Shown here: positions 43,695 through 51,688 of the stretch, piece after piece
Layout of the letters: the number at the start of each line of letters is the position of its first letter
Position numbering within the stretch: position 1 is the stretch's first letter
NCBI GenBank assembly: GCA_964371835.1
Contig: CAYJOP010000005.1
Coordinates: 1-56,144 of the forward strand
DNA: 56,144 bases
Direction of reading: 5' to 3'
Origin: CAYJAD01 sp964371835
Lineage (GTDB): Bacteria > Desulfobacterota > Desulfovibrionia > Desulfovibrionales > Desulfovibrionaceae
The notes under the pieces: generated by a model
Databases searched by the model: none
The model's input: the letters and a program-made list of their open reading frames with translations, nothing else
Told to the model about the DNA's origin: nothing
Translations under genes and position numbers: made by a program

Positions 43695-44912
43695 ATGTCA
43701 CAATTATCAGCTAAATTTAATCAATTAAAAACCAGAGAAGAAAACTTACTTTGTCGCACCTATGGTCGATATCCTATTTCGGTTATTAAAGGTAAAGATT
43801 CATTACTTTGGGACGTTGACGGAAAAGAATATATTGACCTTTTAACAGGCATTGCAGTCACAGGCCTTGGGCATTGCAATACTGAGCTTGCCCAATGCGT
43901 CAGCGAGCAAGCCAATAAGTTATGGCATGTTAGCAATTTATTTTATCAAGAAGAACAACTTGATTTAGCAGAAAAACTTCTTTCCACCTGCCATATGCAA
44001 AAAGCCTTTTTTTGCAACTCTGGAGCAGAAGCCAATGAAGCTTTAATTAAGCTTGCAAGAAGATATATGCAAAAAATTAAAAAACGCGATGCCTTTGAAA
44101 TTATCACTTTAAGTGGTTGTTTTCACGGCAGGACCCTTGCCACAGTTGCCGCCACTGGGCAAATGCGTTTTCAAGATGGTTTCATGCCCATGCCCGAAGG
44201 TTTTACCCAAGTACCCTGGGGTGATATGCAAGCTTTAAGCTCCGCCATAAACTCAAAAACAGCTGGAATTTTAATCGAAGTCATACAAGGCGAAGGTGGA
44301 ATTCGCCCCATGCCTAAGGAATATATTTCTAACATTGAAAAACTTTGCCGTGACAATGATATTTTATTCTTAGTAGACGAAATTCAAACTGGTCTTTGCC
44401 GTAGTGGAAAGTTTTGGTCATTCCAGCATTACGATGTTAAACCAGATATTTTTAGCATGGCCAAAGGACTTGCTGGAGGCATGCCCATGGGTGGAATACT
44501 AACCACAGATGAAGTAGCCAAAGGCTTTGAGGCTGGCAGTCATGCCACAACTTTTGGTGGCAATGCCCTAGCTTCTGCTGTGGCAGACAAATGTGTTGAA
44601 ATTATGCTTAGAGATAATCTTGCTGAGCGTGCTCAAACATTGGGCAATGATTTTGTACTAAAAGTACAAGCACTTGGGCAAAGAATTCCTAACACCATCA
44701 AAGAAGTACGAGGGCATGGACTTATGCTTGGCATTGATTTGTGCTTTGATGGTAAAAAGGTATGGGAAGCTTTAATAGCCAAAGGATTTATCTTAAATCT
44801 TACTCAAGACACAGTTTTACGTCTTTTGCCTGCTCTCACCATAGAGCAAAAATATCTTGATATGTTTTTAAGTGCTTTAGAAGAGGTTTTGTCATCACAT
44901 GTCAAAGCTTAA
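43695..44912 (+). CDS. argD: Acetylornithine/diaminopimelate aminotransferase
   Basis: A 405-residue PLP enzyme of the class III aminotransferases, converting N-acetylglutamate semialdehyde to acetylornithine (and often succinyl-DAP). FCNSGAEANEALIKLARRY is the PLP phosphate region, LVDEIQTGLCRSGKFW the DEIQ region, and FSMAKGLAGGMPMGG carries the catalytic lysine. A GGAG site precedes ATG 43695; an in-frame earlier codon would overlap dut by 100 bp. Ornithine made here would feed both arginine and OlsF. Confidence 0.95.
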   Translation: MSQLSAKFNQLKTREENLLCRTYGRYPISVIKGKDSLLWDVDGKEYIDLLTGIAVTGLGHCNTELAQCVSEQANKLWHVSNLFYQEEQLDLAEKLLSTCHMQKAFFCNSGAEANEALIKLARRYMQKIKKRDAFEIITLSGCFHGRTLATVAATGQMRFQDGFMPMPEGFTQVPWGDMQALSSAINSKTAGILIEVIQGEGGIRPMPKEYISNIEKLCRDNDILFLVDEIQTGLCRSGKFWSFQHYDVKPDIFSMAKGLAGGMPMGGILTTDEVAKGFEAGSHATTFGGNALASAVADKCVEIMLRDNLAERAQTLGNDFVLKVQALGQRIPNTIKEVRGHGLMLGIDLCFDGKKVWEALIAKGFILNLTQDTVLRLLPALTIEQKYLDMFLSALEEVLSSHVKA

Positions 44913-44921
44913 AGGATTAAT

Positions 44922-45830
44922 ATGCACGTTTATGTAGGTTATTTGTTTATTTTCATAGCTGCCACTTGTTGGGGTTTTCTGGGTATTCTAGGGCGCATTG
45001 CCATGGATGAAGGGCCAGCACCTCTAGATGTTGCCTTTTGGCGCGCATTTCTCGGCGGCCTTTTTATGTTAATTCATGCCGCTTATAAACGTGATTTACG
45101 CATACATTCTCGCAAAGATTTCTTGTCCTTTTTTTTATTTGGACTTTTTTCCATAGCTAGCTTTTTTGTGGCATATCAGTATGCTGTGCGTGATGGAGGC
45201 GCTGCTCTTGCCTCAGTATTATTATACACCGCGCCTGCTTGGGTTGCCGTTTTTTCGCGCATTTTCTTTGGTATTCGTTTTACACCAATCACCTTATTGG
45301 CCATTGGCATGGCCTTAGTTGGTGTTGGACTAATTAGCTTTTCTAGCATGACTGATACAAATTCTGAATTTTTGGTTGAAAATGGTAGCAGCGCTGACTT
45401 ACCAATTATAGGAATTGGCTTTGGCTTGCTTTCTGGCTTTTTATATGCAACTCATTATATTGTCACAAAAAAATTCACTGTAACCTATAGTTCATTCACC
45501 CTTTATGGTTACAGCTCATTGATGGCTGCCCTTTGTATTCTTCCCTTTACAAACCTAAGTTTTGACCTAAGTATTGTTGCTTGGGCAGCAATTATTGGCA
45601 TTGCATTTGTTAGCACCTACATTGCTTATTGGGCCTATGCTGAGGGTATAAAGCGGTTAAATCCCACAAAAGCTGCTGTTTTAGCAACGTTAGAACCTGT
45701 GGTAGCAACCTTTGCCGCATGGGCCATTTGGGGTCAAAGCTTTTCCAATGTGGGCTGGATTGGTGCAATCCTCATAGTTTTTACTGTAATCGTGTTACTG
45801 CTTGATGATAACAAAAGAGTAGATACCTAA
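44922..45830 (+). CDS. EamA/DMT-family transporter
   Basis: A 302-residue ten-helix transporter with two EamA repeats (GYLFIFIAATCWGFLGILGR; ATLEPVVATFAAWAIWG in the second). The substrate is unknown. It begins 9 bp after argD, and the LapG-like gene follows by 1 bp, so these are likely co-transcribed. It is only distantly like the other EamA protein at 41989. Confidence 0.9.
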   Translation: MHVYVGYLFIFIAATCWGFLGILGRIAMDEGPAPLDVAFWRAFLGGLFMLIHAAYKRDLRIHSRKDFLSFFLFGLFSIASFFVAYQYAVRDGGAALASVLLYTAPAWVAVFSRIFFGIRFTPITLLAIGMALVGVGLISFSSMTDTNSEFLVENGSSADLPIIGIGFGLLSGFLYATHYIVTKKFTVTYSSFTLYGYSSLMAALCILPFTNLSFDLSIVAWAAIIGIAFVSTYIAYWAYAEGIKRLNPTKAAVLATLEPVVATFAAWAIWGQSFSNVGWIGAILIVFTVIVLLLDDNKRVDT

Positions 45831-45831
45831 T

Positions 45832-46560
45832 ATGAAAAGTTTCAAGCTCGCTACATTAATTATTTTTATTATTCCTTGCTTTATCATTGGCATTCAAGCT
45901 AAAACAATGGCAAACGATGAGATTTTTTCTCAAGATTTTACAATTCAGGTACCCAAAAACTCTCCAACAGTTTTTATGCTAAAAAATAAGTTCATACTTA
46001 TAGCCCCATCAAAATTACCAGAAGAATATTTGAATATTTTTAACAATTGGCAAAAAGTATTAAGTAAACACAATCAGGATGTTTTTGACATTAATAATAT
46101 ACCAATACCCAATTTACACAAGCAACAGTGGGAGCGTCTTTCAAAATTGCTTCCTAACATGGACTACACCAAAAAACTTCGCAATATTAATGGTTTTTTT
46201 AACAACATACCCTCACAAGAAGATTTACTTACATATAAAGAAAAAGAATATTGGGCAACGCCACATGAATTTTTAACTAGAAACGCAGGTGATTGTGAAG
46301 ACTATGCCATAGCCAAATACTTTGCGTTGCAATATTTCGATTGGCCTTTGTCTGACTTGTGGATAGTTTTTTTAAAAGACACAATCAATGATAGTATGCA
46401 CGTTGTTCTGGCCTCATATTTTAAGGGTAAGGGTTTCATCTTGGATAATTTAAGCAAGCCTGCTCAACTGCTAATTCCAGAAGCACAATATGCTAGCCAA
46501 GTTAAAGTTATAGCATTGCTAAATCAAAAGGGAATATGGCTACCCATTAGGGCAAAATAA
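45832..46560 (+). CDS. LapG-like transglutaminase-fold cysteine protease
   Basis: A 242-residue BTLCP (DUF920) protein. It has a signal peptide (residues 1-23), then the catalytic triad Cys155 (NAGDCEDYA), His190 (DSMHVVLA) and Asp205 (FILDNLSK). In Pseudomonas the family member LapG cuts the adhesin LapA in the periplasm when the c-di-GMP receptor LapD releases it. No LapA-like giant adhesin or LapD-like protein is in the window, so the target is unknown. It sits 1 bp after the EamA gene and 9 bp before a lipoprotein gene. Confidence 0.85.
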   Translation: MKSFKLATLIIFIIPCFIIGIQAKTMANDEIFSQDFTIQVPKNSPTVFMLKNKFILIAPSKLPEEYLNIFNNWQKVLSKHNQDVFDINNIPIPNLHKQQWERLSKLLPNMDYTKKLRNINGFFNNIPSQEDLLTYKEKEYWATPHEFLTRNAGDCEDYAIAKYFALQYFDWPLSDLWIVFLKDTINDSMHVVLASYFKGKGFILDNLSKPAQLLIPEAQYASQVKVIALLNQKGIWLPIRAK

Positions 46561-46569
46561 AGTTGTTTT

Positions 46570-47280
46570 ATGATTTATTGCAGACTTATATTATTATTTT
46601 TACTATTTTCCTTTTGTCTTGGTTGTTCTCAACGCATAAATGCTAATGTTTCTGCCATGGCAGAACAGGGCTATAGCACAAAGGGACAAAGCGTTAGCAT
46701 TGGCCCTCTACCCACAAGTGAAAAAGTCCTGAGCCTTGACGAAAATCTGCATCATGAATTGACTAACAACCTTTCAATGCTTGGATATATAATAAATCAT
46801 ACCCCAAGCAAGACCAATGCACCACAAGTGCATGTTCGCTATTATTGGCAAAGTTTTGGCCCATATATAACATACACCGAAAATCCTTTATGGGATTTTA
46901 GCCCATACCGCACAGGACCATGGCGCAAACCCAAAGTAACAAAAGAAACACACTTTTTACGAACTCTTATCATTGAAGCATGGGCTAATAATTTAGATTC
47001 TGGTGAAGAATTTAACCAAGATGGACTCGCGCCTTTTTTGCAAAATCAACTGAATTACAAGGACGCAATAAGCTATTTACCAAAATTTCCTGCCAGATTA
47101 CTTTGGCGAGTAGAAGCAAAAAGCCTTGGCAGTTTACAAACTGCGGAAAAGATTTTAGCAGAGTTATTTAGTGCGGCCATGCCATGGATGGCAAGAAACG
47201 TTGATGCAAGGGTAATGGTTCAAGATGGTGAGAATGTGAACCTTCCTCAAGACGATATTAATCCGATAATTTATCCTTAA
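46570..47280 (+). CDS. DUF4136-like lipoprotein
   Basis: A 236-residue lipoprotein with a short leader and the lipobox CLGC (Cys19). The mature part has ALTERNATING beta strands (VHVRYYWQSFGPYITYTENP, TLIIEAWANNLD, PARLLWRVEAKS) resembling the DUF4136 family of unknown role. Its last four bases overlap the convergent lipoprotein gene at 47277, so the two cannot have separate terminators between them. It is probably the last gene of the run that begins with dut/argD. Confidence 0.7.
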   Translation: MIYCRLILLFLLFSFCLGCSQRINANVSAMAEQGYSTKGQSVSIGPLPTSEKVLSLDENLHHELTNNLSMLGYIINHTPSKTNAPQVHVRYYWQSFGPYITYTENPLWDFSPYRTGPWRKPKVTKETHFLRTLIIEAWANNLDSGEEFNQDGLAPFLQNQLNYKDAISYLPKFPARLLWRVEAKSLGSLQTAEKILAELFSAAMPWMARNVDARVMVQDGENVNLPQDDINPIIYP

Positions 47281-47810
47281 CTCTCATCTAATAAATCTGT
47301 ATTTATTGGGATATTTGTCCATATTTCCTTGGTGGGTGGTATAAAAATCAATTCAAATGACCATATATCGTCTTCAAATTGCCGTATAAAATGAGATGTT
47401 TTATAACTAAATTCTTTTTTTGCCACGCCCATGCGACCAAAAAAGCGACGCATGGTTGCAACTTCAGCACCACTCCAACGAAAAACACCCACATCCATAA
47501 TTTGCTCTACAAGGCGTAAAAATTGTTGCCCGCCCAAATTATTTTGTCGAGAAAGTATAACCTTAACGCCAGTTACAATACTTTCCTTAGTGTTAATATA
47601 CAGAGAAACGTCGTGCCCATAGCCTAAATAATAACCACTTTCAACTTGTTGAATGCCATCTAGACCTACAAAGTCTGTGGCCCGTTTGTTCCAAAAACGT
47701 TGAAAAGCTTCCCATTTGAACTGTGGGGGTAGTGTTTTTTCTTCCTGTTTTTCGCAAGATATTAAAAATATAATAGAAAAGAGTAAGCAAATTTTTATGG
47801 TTATTTTCAT
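47277..47810 (-). CDS. Lipoprotein, last gene of the export cluster
   Basis: A 177-residue lipoprotein with leader MKITIKICLLFSIIFLISC, Cys19 at the lipobox (FLISC). The mature part contains charged and aromatic segments (FKWEAFQRFWNKRATDF) and strands near GYYLGYGHDVSLYINT. No family is recognised. It overlaps the flippase gene upstream by 4 bp, so it belongs to the five-gene minus-strand unit and may be an envelope part of it. Confidence 0.72.
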   Translation of the reverse strand: MKITIKICLLFSIIFLISCEKQEEKTLPPQFKWEAFQRFWNKRATDFVGLDGIQQVESGYYLGYGHDVSLYINTKESIVTGVKVILSRQNNLGGQQFLRLVEQIMDVGVFRWSGAEVATMRRFFGRMGVAKKEFSYKTSHFIRQFEDDIWSFELIFIPPTKEIWTNIPINTDLLDES

Positions 47811-49231
47811 GCTGTTTGCTCCGATTTATCTTCACTAACCCATGGTGGCGGCGGTCGCCATATCCAAAGCAAAGCAAGCAATGGTACAAGACCTGCAATT
47901 TCTGCCACAAGACGACCAGTAATTGGCAATAAAAACCACCAAAGACTAAAGGCCAAACTGGGCACAAGCACCACAACTCCCCATTGCCAAAGACTTAATG
48001 GCCTTGCCTTAATTTGAAAGAATGACACAGTGCACAAAGCCACCCAAACCTTGGTTAAAGTAATGGCTAGAGCCGCACCTTCTAAAGGCATCTTTTCGGT
48101 CAAATAGATGCAAAGTATTATATTTAACACAAGCCCACTGGCATAAAATAACAATAATATACGATGATGACGCATACTAATCATGGCATATGCTGCTAAA
48201 TTATGCAGAAAAGCCGTTGCAATACAGGGTGTTAGTAATTGCTGCGCCGTGACTGCAAGCTCATAATTATCACCATAAATAAAGGTTAAAATGCGATCAC
48301 TTTCCACGCAGATTATATATATGAGCGGCATAGACGCAGCCCAAAGACTTCGAGTAGTTTGTCCAGTGAGTTTTCTAAATTCGTCTTTATTAGTATCCCA
48401 AAGTTTTGCCATCACAGGAAAAACAACCTTAGCTAATAACGTTGTGGACACAAGCACTGAAAGGCCATCTACCACTTCCCAAGCAACGCTATACGCACCA
48501 ACTGCGGCATCACCGCCATATTTTTTCAAAAAGAAAACATTTAATTTATTATAAAGAATAGCACAGGCGGAAATACATGTAAAAACAATACCATTGCGCC
48601 ACTGATTTGCAATAATCTTTATACCGCTAAGGCGTATTCCTGCTAAAGGATTGCGGCCCAAAGCATTTAGAGCTATAATAATAAGAATAATAGATTCAAG
48701 GGGCTTATACAATGCAATATAGACTGGTGAGGCATCAAATAAAACAAGAACTATACCTGTGCCAATGCCAAGCACAGAGGATGGAATGCGAATTCGCATT
48801 TCCACATCCTGACGACCTCTTGCTTGACATAGTGCGAAAAATGAGTCGCTTAGAGCATCAAGTCCAAGGCCCCCTGCAACAGCCATAACAGTTAGCCTAA
48901 GCTCAAAAGTATAGCCTTGCCAGCCTGTGAATATCCAAGTGCCTACAAGGGCCACAGCAAGCAAGATGATTTTTAGCCATGTAATGACACCAAGTAATTG
49001 TAAGGGGCGGTTTTCCCTTCTAGCAAATGTTGAAACTAAAAAATCTTTTAGCCCCACATCTGCTATTAGACGAACAATGTAGCCGAAAGATAGGGCAAGC
49101 ATGATTTGCCCAAGAACATCAGGGCTATGGCGAGCAAGGGTAATGGTAAACAAAGTCCACGAAACATCGCGTGTCCATTGCGCACCAAGCATATAACCTA
49201 AGCGTTGCGGAATACTTTTTAATTTAGCCAT
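47807..49231 (-). CDS. Wzx-like MOP-superfamily flippase
   Basis: A 474-residue membrane protein with about 12 or more hydrophobic segments, of the polysaccharide/oligosaccharide flippase type. WTLFTITLARHSPDVLGQIMLALSFG opens it, and YSVAWEVVDGLSVLVSTTLLAKVVFPVMAKLW is the characteristic second-half region. Wzx proteins turn lipid-linked glycans across the inner membrane; MATE relatives export drugs. No glycosyltransferase gene is near it. In this cluster it may be the inner-membrane exporter of a lipid-like product made by the oxoamine synthase. It lies 65 bp from the adaptor gene. Confidence 0.85.
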   Translation of the reverse strand: MAKLKSIPQRLGYMLGAQWTRDVSWTLFTITLARHSPDVLGQIMLALSFGYIVRLIADVGLKDFLVSTFARRENRPLQLLGVITWLKIILLAVALVGTWIFTGWQGYTFELRLTVMAVAGGLGLDALSDSFFALCQARGRQDVEMRIRIPSSVLGIGTGIVLVLFDASPVYIALYKPLESIILIIIALNALGRNPLAGIRLSGIKIIANQWRNGIVFTCISACAILYNKLNVFFLKKYGGDAAVGAYSVAWEVVDGLSVLVSTTLLAKVVFPVMAKLWDTNKDEFRKLTGQTTRSLWAASMPLIYIICVESDRILTFIYGDNYELAVTAQQLLTPCIATAFLHNLAAYAMISMRHHRILLLFYASGLVLNIILCIYLTEKMPLEGAALAITLTKVWVALCTVSFFQIKARPLSLWQWGVVVLVPSLAFSLWWFLLPITGRLVAEIAGLVPLLALLWIWRPPPPWVSEDKSEQTA

Positions 49232-49296
49232 TATGTCAGCTTAGTCGGCTTTTAGGTTTTTTAATATGGCCCCATGAGCTGACTATAATTTTTTGG

Positions 49297-50208
49297 TTAC
49301 TTGTTTTTTTCAAATTGAATAACAGTTTTAAAACCTGGCTTTAACTCTAAGTCGGGATTGGATATGGTTAATTCCACTGTAAAATATGAAGGTTTATCCA
49401 CGCTAATATCATTACTTGTCCATGCAATCTTTGCTACCTTTGCATCAAAAATTTTATCATCCAATGACGGCACAGTAACTTTTGCAATGTCACCAACGGC
49501 TATTTTTTCCATGTCATCTTCATATACATCAACTTTAATTAACATGGGGTCCATTTTGCCAACCAATATGGGGCTTGCACCTTTTGTAAGTTGAGTTCCT
49601 GAATACAGACCTGCGGCCACAGACAATACATGTCCATCCATGGGTGAAGTTAGTATTAATTTTTCAGGAACTACACTACCAGATGTAATTGTTGTACCAA
49701 AATATCCGCTAAGCTCTTCAAGTCTTTGTTTAAAATTAGCCTCTTGTTTGGAAACAGTACCTTTTAATAAAGAAATGCGCTTTTTAAGAGAGTTTAAGTC
49801 GCCCTCAGTGCGCTCAAAAGCTTGTTTTGAGCCAAGGCCAGACGCAACAAGTTTTTCCGCTTTATTTCGCTCAGCAACAACTTCAGCCAACTGGCTTTCC
49901 AAGCTTAAAATTTCACCCCTAGTACCTTCAGTTCCAGAGCCTAAGGTAATTTCTTTTTGCAAAATGCGCTCATCTTCTTCAACCAAGGTGTATGTCATCA
50001 TAACTTGATTTTCTATCACGCTTTGACCAGGAGTAACCAGTATTTCATCCACAATGGCATTAAATGGCAAAGCCTTTGCCCTTGTAACTGGACTTACAAC
50101 CTTCCCGTTAAGAACTGTTGTTTCTGCTGCAAATACATTTTGTGAAGAAAGCACAAAACACAGTGATAGAGCTAGGAATATATATCTACATTTTATTGAA
50201 TTAATCAC
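49297..50208 (-). CDS. Periplasmic adaptor (HlyD/RND-type membrane fusion protein)
   Basis: A 303-residue adaptor. A signal peptide (to about residue 27, NVFAAE) leads to a split lipoyl/barrel-sandwich domain (LPFNAIVDEILVTPGQSVIE at the start, SPMDGHVLSVAAGLYSG after). A long coiled-coil hairpin lies between (ILSLESQLAEVVAERNKAEK to SKQEANFKQRLEEL), and a beta barrel follows (MLIKVDVYEDDMEKIAVGD). These proteins bridge an inner-membrane pump and TolC. It has no membrane anchor of its own. The gene overlaps the TolC-like gene by 8 bp, and no ABC or RND pump gene is adjacent. Confidence 0.88.
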   Translation of the reverse strand: MINSIKCRYIFLALSLCFVLSSQNVFAAETTVLNGKVVSPVTRAKALPFNAIVDEILVTPGQSVIENQVMMTYTLVEEDERILQKEITLGSGTEGTRGEILSLESQLAEVVAERNKAEKLVASGLGSKQAFERTEGDLNSLKKRISLLKGTVSKQEANFKQRLEELSGYFGTTITSGSVVPEKLILTSPMDGHVLSVAAGLYSGTQLTKGASPILVGKMDPMLIKVDVYEDDMEKIAVGDIAKVTVPSLDDKIFDAKVAKIAWTSNDISVDKPSYFTVELTISNPDLELKPGFKTVIQFEKNK

Positions 50209-51688
50209 CTACAGCCTCCTTCGCGGGCTTGCCTATATAATTTTCTTTCAATACGCCTGCCACGTTCATCCAAGCAAGATTGGCAAGTTTATAATCAAGT
50301 TCTGCATTGATAAAATTTATTTTTGCATTAATGAGCGCTTCATTTTTTGTAGCCAGTTGAGGATAAACATTAATACCTTCGGCAAAGTTAATTGATGCTT
50401 CCTTGGCTTCCATTTGGGCAACTTCTAAATTTGTTTCAGCAATTTTTAAGCCAGTTTCGGCTAGGCTGACATTTTGCTGAGCCTCAATCCAAGCATTTTG
50501 ATATTCACTGCGCAAGCGAGATTGCTCCTGAAAAGCCACAGCTTTTAGCATACGAGCGGTTTGCACACCACGGTAACGCCTACCCCAATCTATGAGTGGA
50601 AAAGAAAAATTTAAGTGAACAAAAGTGTCCTCACTCCCATCAACGGGCTGATATTGTCCACTAGGAGGACTATTATTTATTGCAATGCTCATATCTGGAA
50701 CATATTCAGCCCACGCAAGCATAATTCCAAAGTCACGCAACTTTACTTGCGTGCGAATTAACAACTCATCTTCTGTCACAGCCCAGCGGTCTTCCCAATA
50801 AAGTTTGTTACCATCAAAGTTTTTTAAAATATTATCTGCATCCTTAGTGTCAAGATTTAACTTTTGCTGAATTTCAACACCTGCCAAAGTTTTTAACTTG
50901 GTGCGCAACATTAAATTCTCAATATTTGTGCGCTCAACCTTTAGCTCCGCTTCGCGTTCACGTTGTAGTGAAAGGTTTAAGGATACACCTTGGCGACCGT
51001 CTACAGTTTCCAACTGACGCCAATAAGCACTTAATTTTTTGGTTAAAGGTAAAAACTCTTTTTGAGCTTCAATGATTTTTCTTTGAGCTTCAAGTTTTTG
51101 GTATATTACTGCAATATCATAAATTGTTTCGCCAATGGCTTTGCGATGTGTTGTAACGGCGAGGTTTACCAAAATTCTTTGGGCTTGATGATTAAAATAG
51201 GTTGATATTGGATTTGGGAATGCAGCATTAAAACTTACCCTAAATTTGGTTTGACCATAATCACTAGGAGTATCATCTCTATTAGTATTATATGCAGTTA
51301 TATTGTTAGAAACAAGCAAACCCACATTGGGCTCTGGCAAGTATTGCCATACAGCGCTAGTAAGGTTTAATTTTTTGATTTCCAAGTCCACAGCAGAGTT
51401 TACAAGTAAGGGTGATTGCTGGATTGTTAGATATACACAGTCATCAAAAGTAAAAAATTTACTAGAATCATATAAATTAGGCACAGCAGCTTGTAGTTTT
51501 TCTGCATGTTCAACTGGCATACCGGGAACTTCTTCCAGCCAGTGACTTGCTGGCAGTTCAGGTGCGCTTAAGGTTGCTTTTTGTGATGCACACCCCACTG
51601 CCAATGAAATAAATAAAGTTATTGCAAGACAGTTTCTGCCAAAATATAACCAAGGATATTTAATTGATTTTTTATGAAGCTTTGGCAT
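50201..51688 (-). CDS. TolC-family outer-membrane efflux lipoprotein
   Basis: A 495-residue outer-membrane factor with the lipobox VGC (Cys33, FISLAVGCAS). The mature part has two repeats of the OEP fold, each ending in coiled coils (EAQRKIIEAQKEFLPL; LAETGLKIAETNLEVAQMEA), and a conserved LIDWGRRYRGVQTARMLK segment. TolC-like channels form trimers spanning the outer membrane and periplasm. It overlaps the upstream acyltransferase gene by 17 bp and the downstream adaptor by 8 bp, so synthesis and export are tightly coupled. Confidence 0.9.
   Translation of the reverse strand: MPKLHKKSIKYPWLYFGRNCLAITLFISLAVGCASQKATLSAPELPASHWLEEVPGMPVEHAEKLQAAVPNLYDSSKFFTFDDCVYLTIQQSPLLVNSAVDLEIKKLNLTSAVWQYLPEPNVGLLVSNNITAYNTNRDDTPSDYGQTKFRVSFNAAFPNPISTYFNHQAQRILVNLAVTTHRKAIGETIYDIAVIYQKLEAQRKIIEAQKEFLPLTKKLSAYWRQLETVDGRQGVSLNLSLQREREAELKVERTNIENLMLRTKLKTLAGVEIQQKLNLDTKDADNILKNFDGNKLYWEDRWAVTEDELLIRTQVKLRDFGIMLAWAEYVPDMSIAINNSPPSGQYQPVDGSEDTFVHLNFSFPLIDWGRRYRGVQTARMLKAVAFQEQSRLRSEYQNAWIEAQQNVSLAETGLKIAETNLEVAQMEAKEASINFAEGINVYPQLATKNEALINAKINFINAELDYKLANLAWMNVAGVLKENYIGKPAKEAVGD

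Noticed and set aside
47277..47280. Transcription terminator between the two convergent lipoprotein genes
   Set aside because: The genes overlap by four bases; no hairpin was found in the overlap, so a shared terminator cannot be supported.
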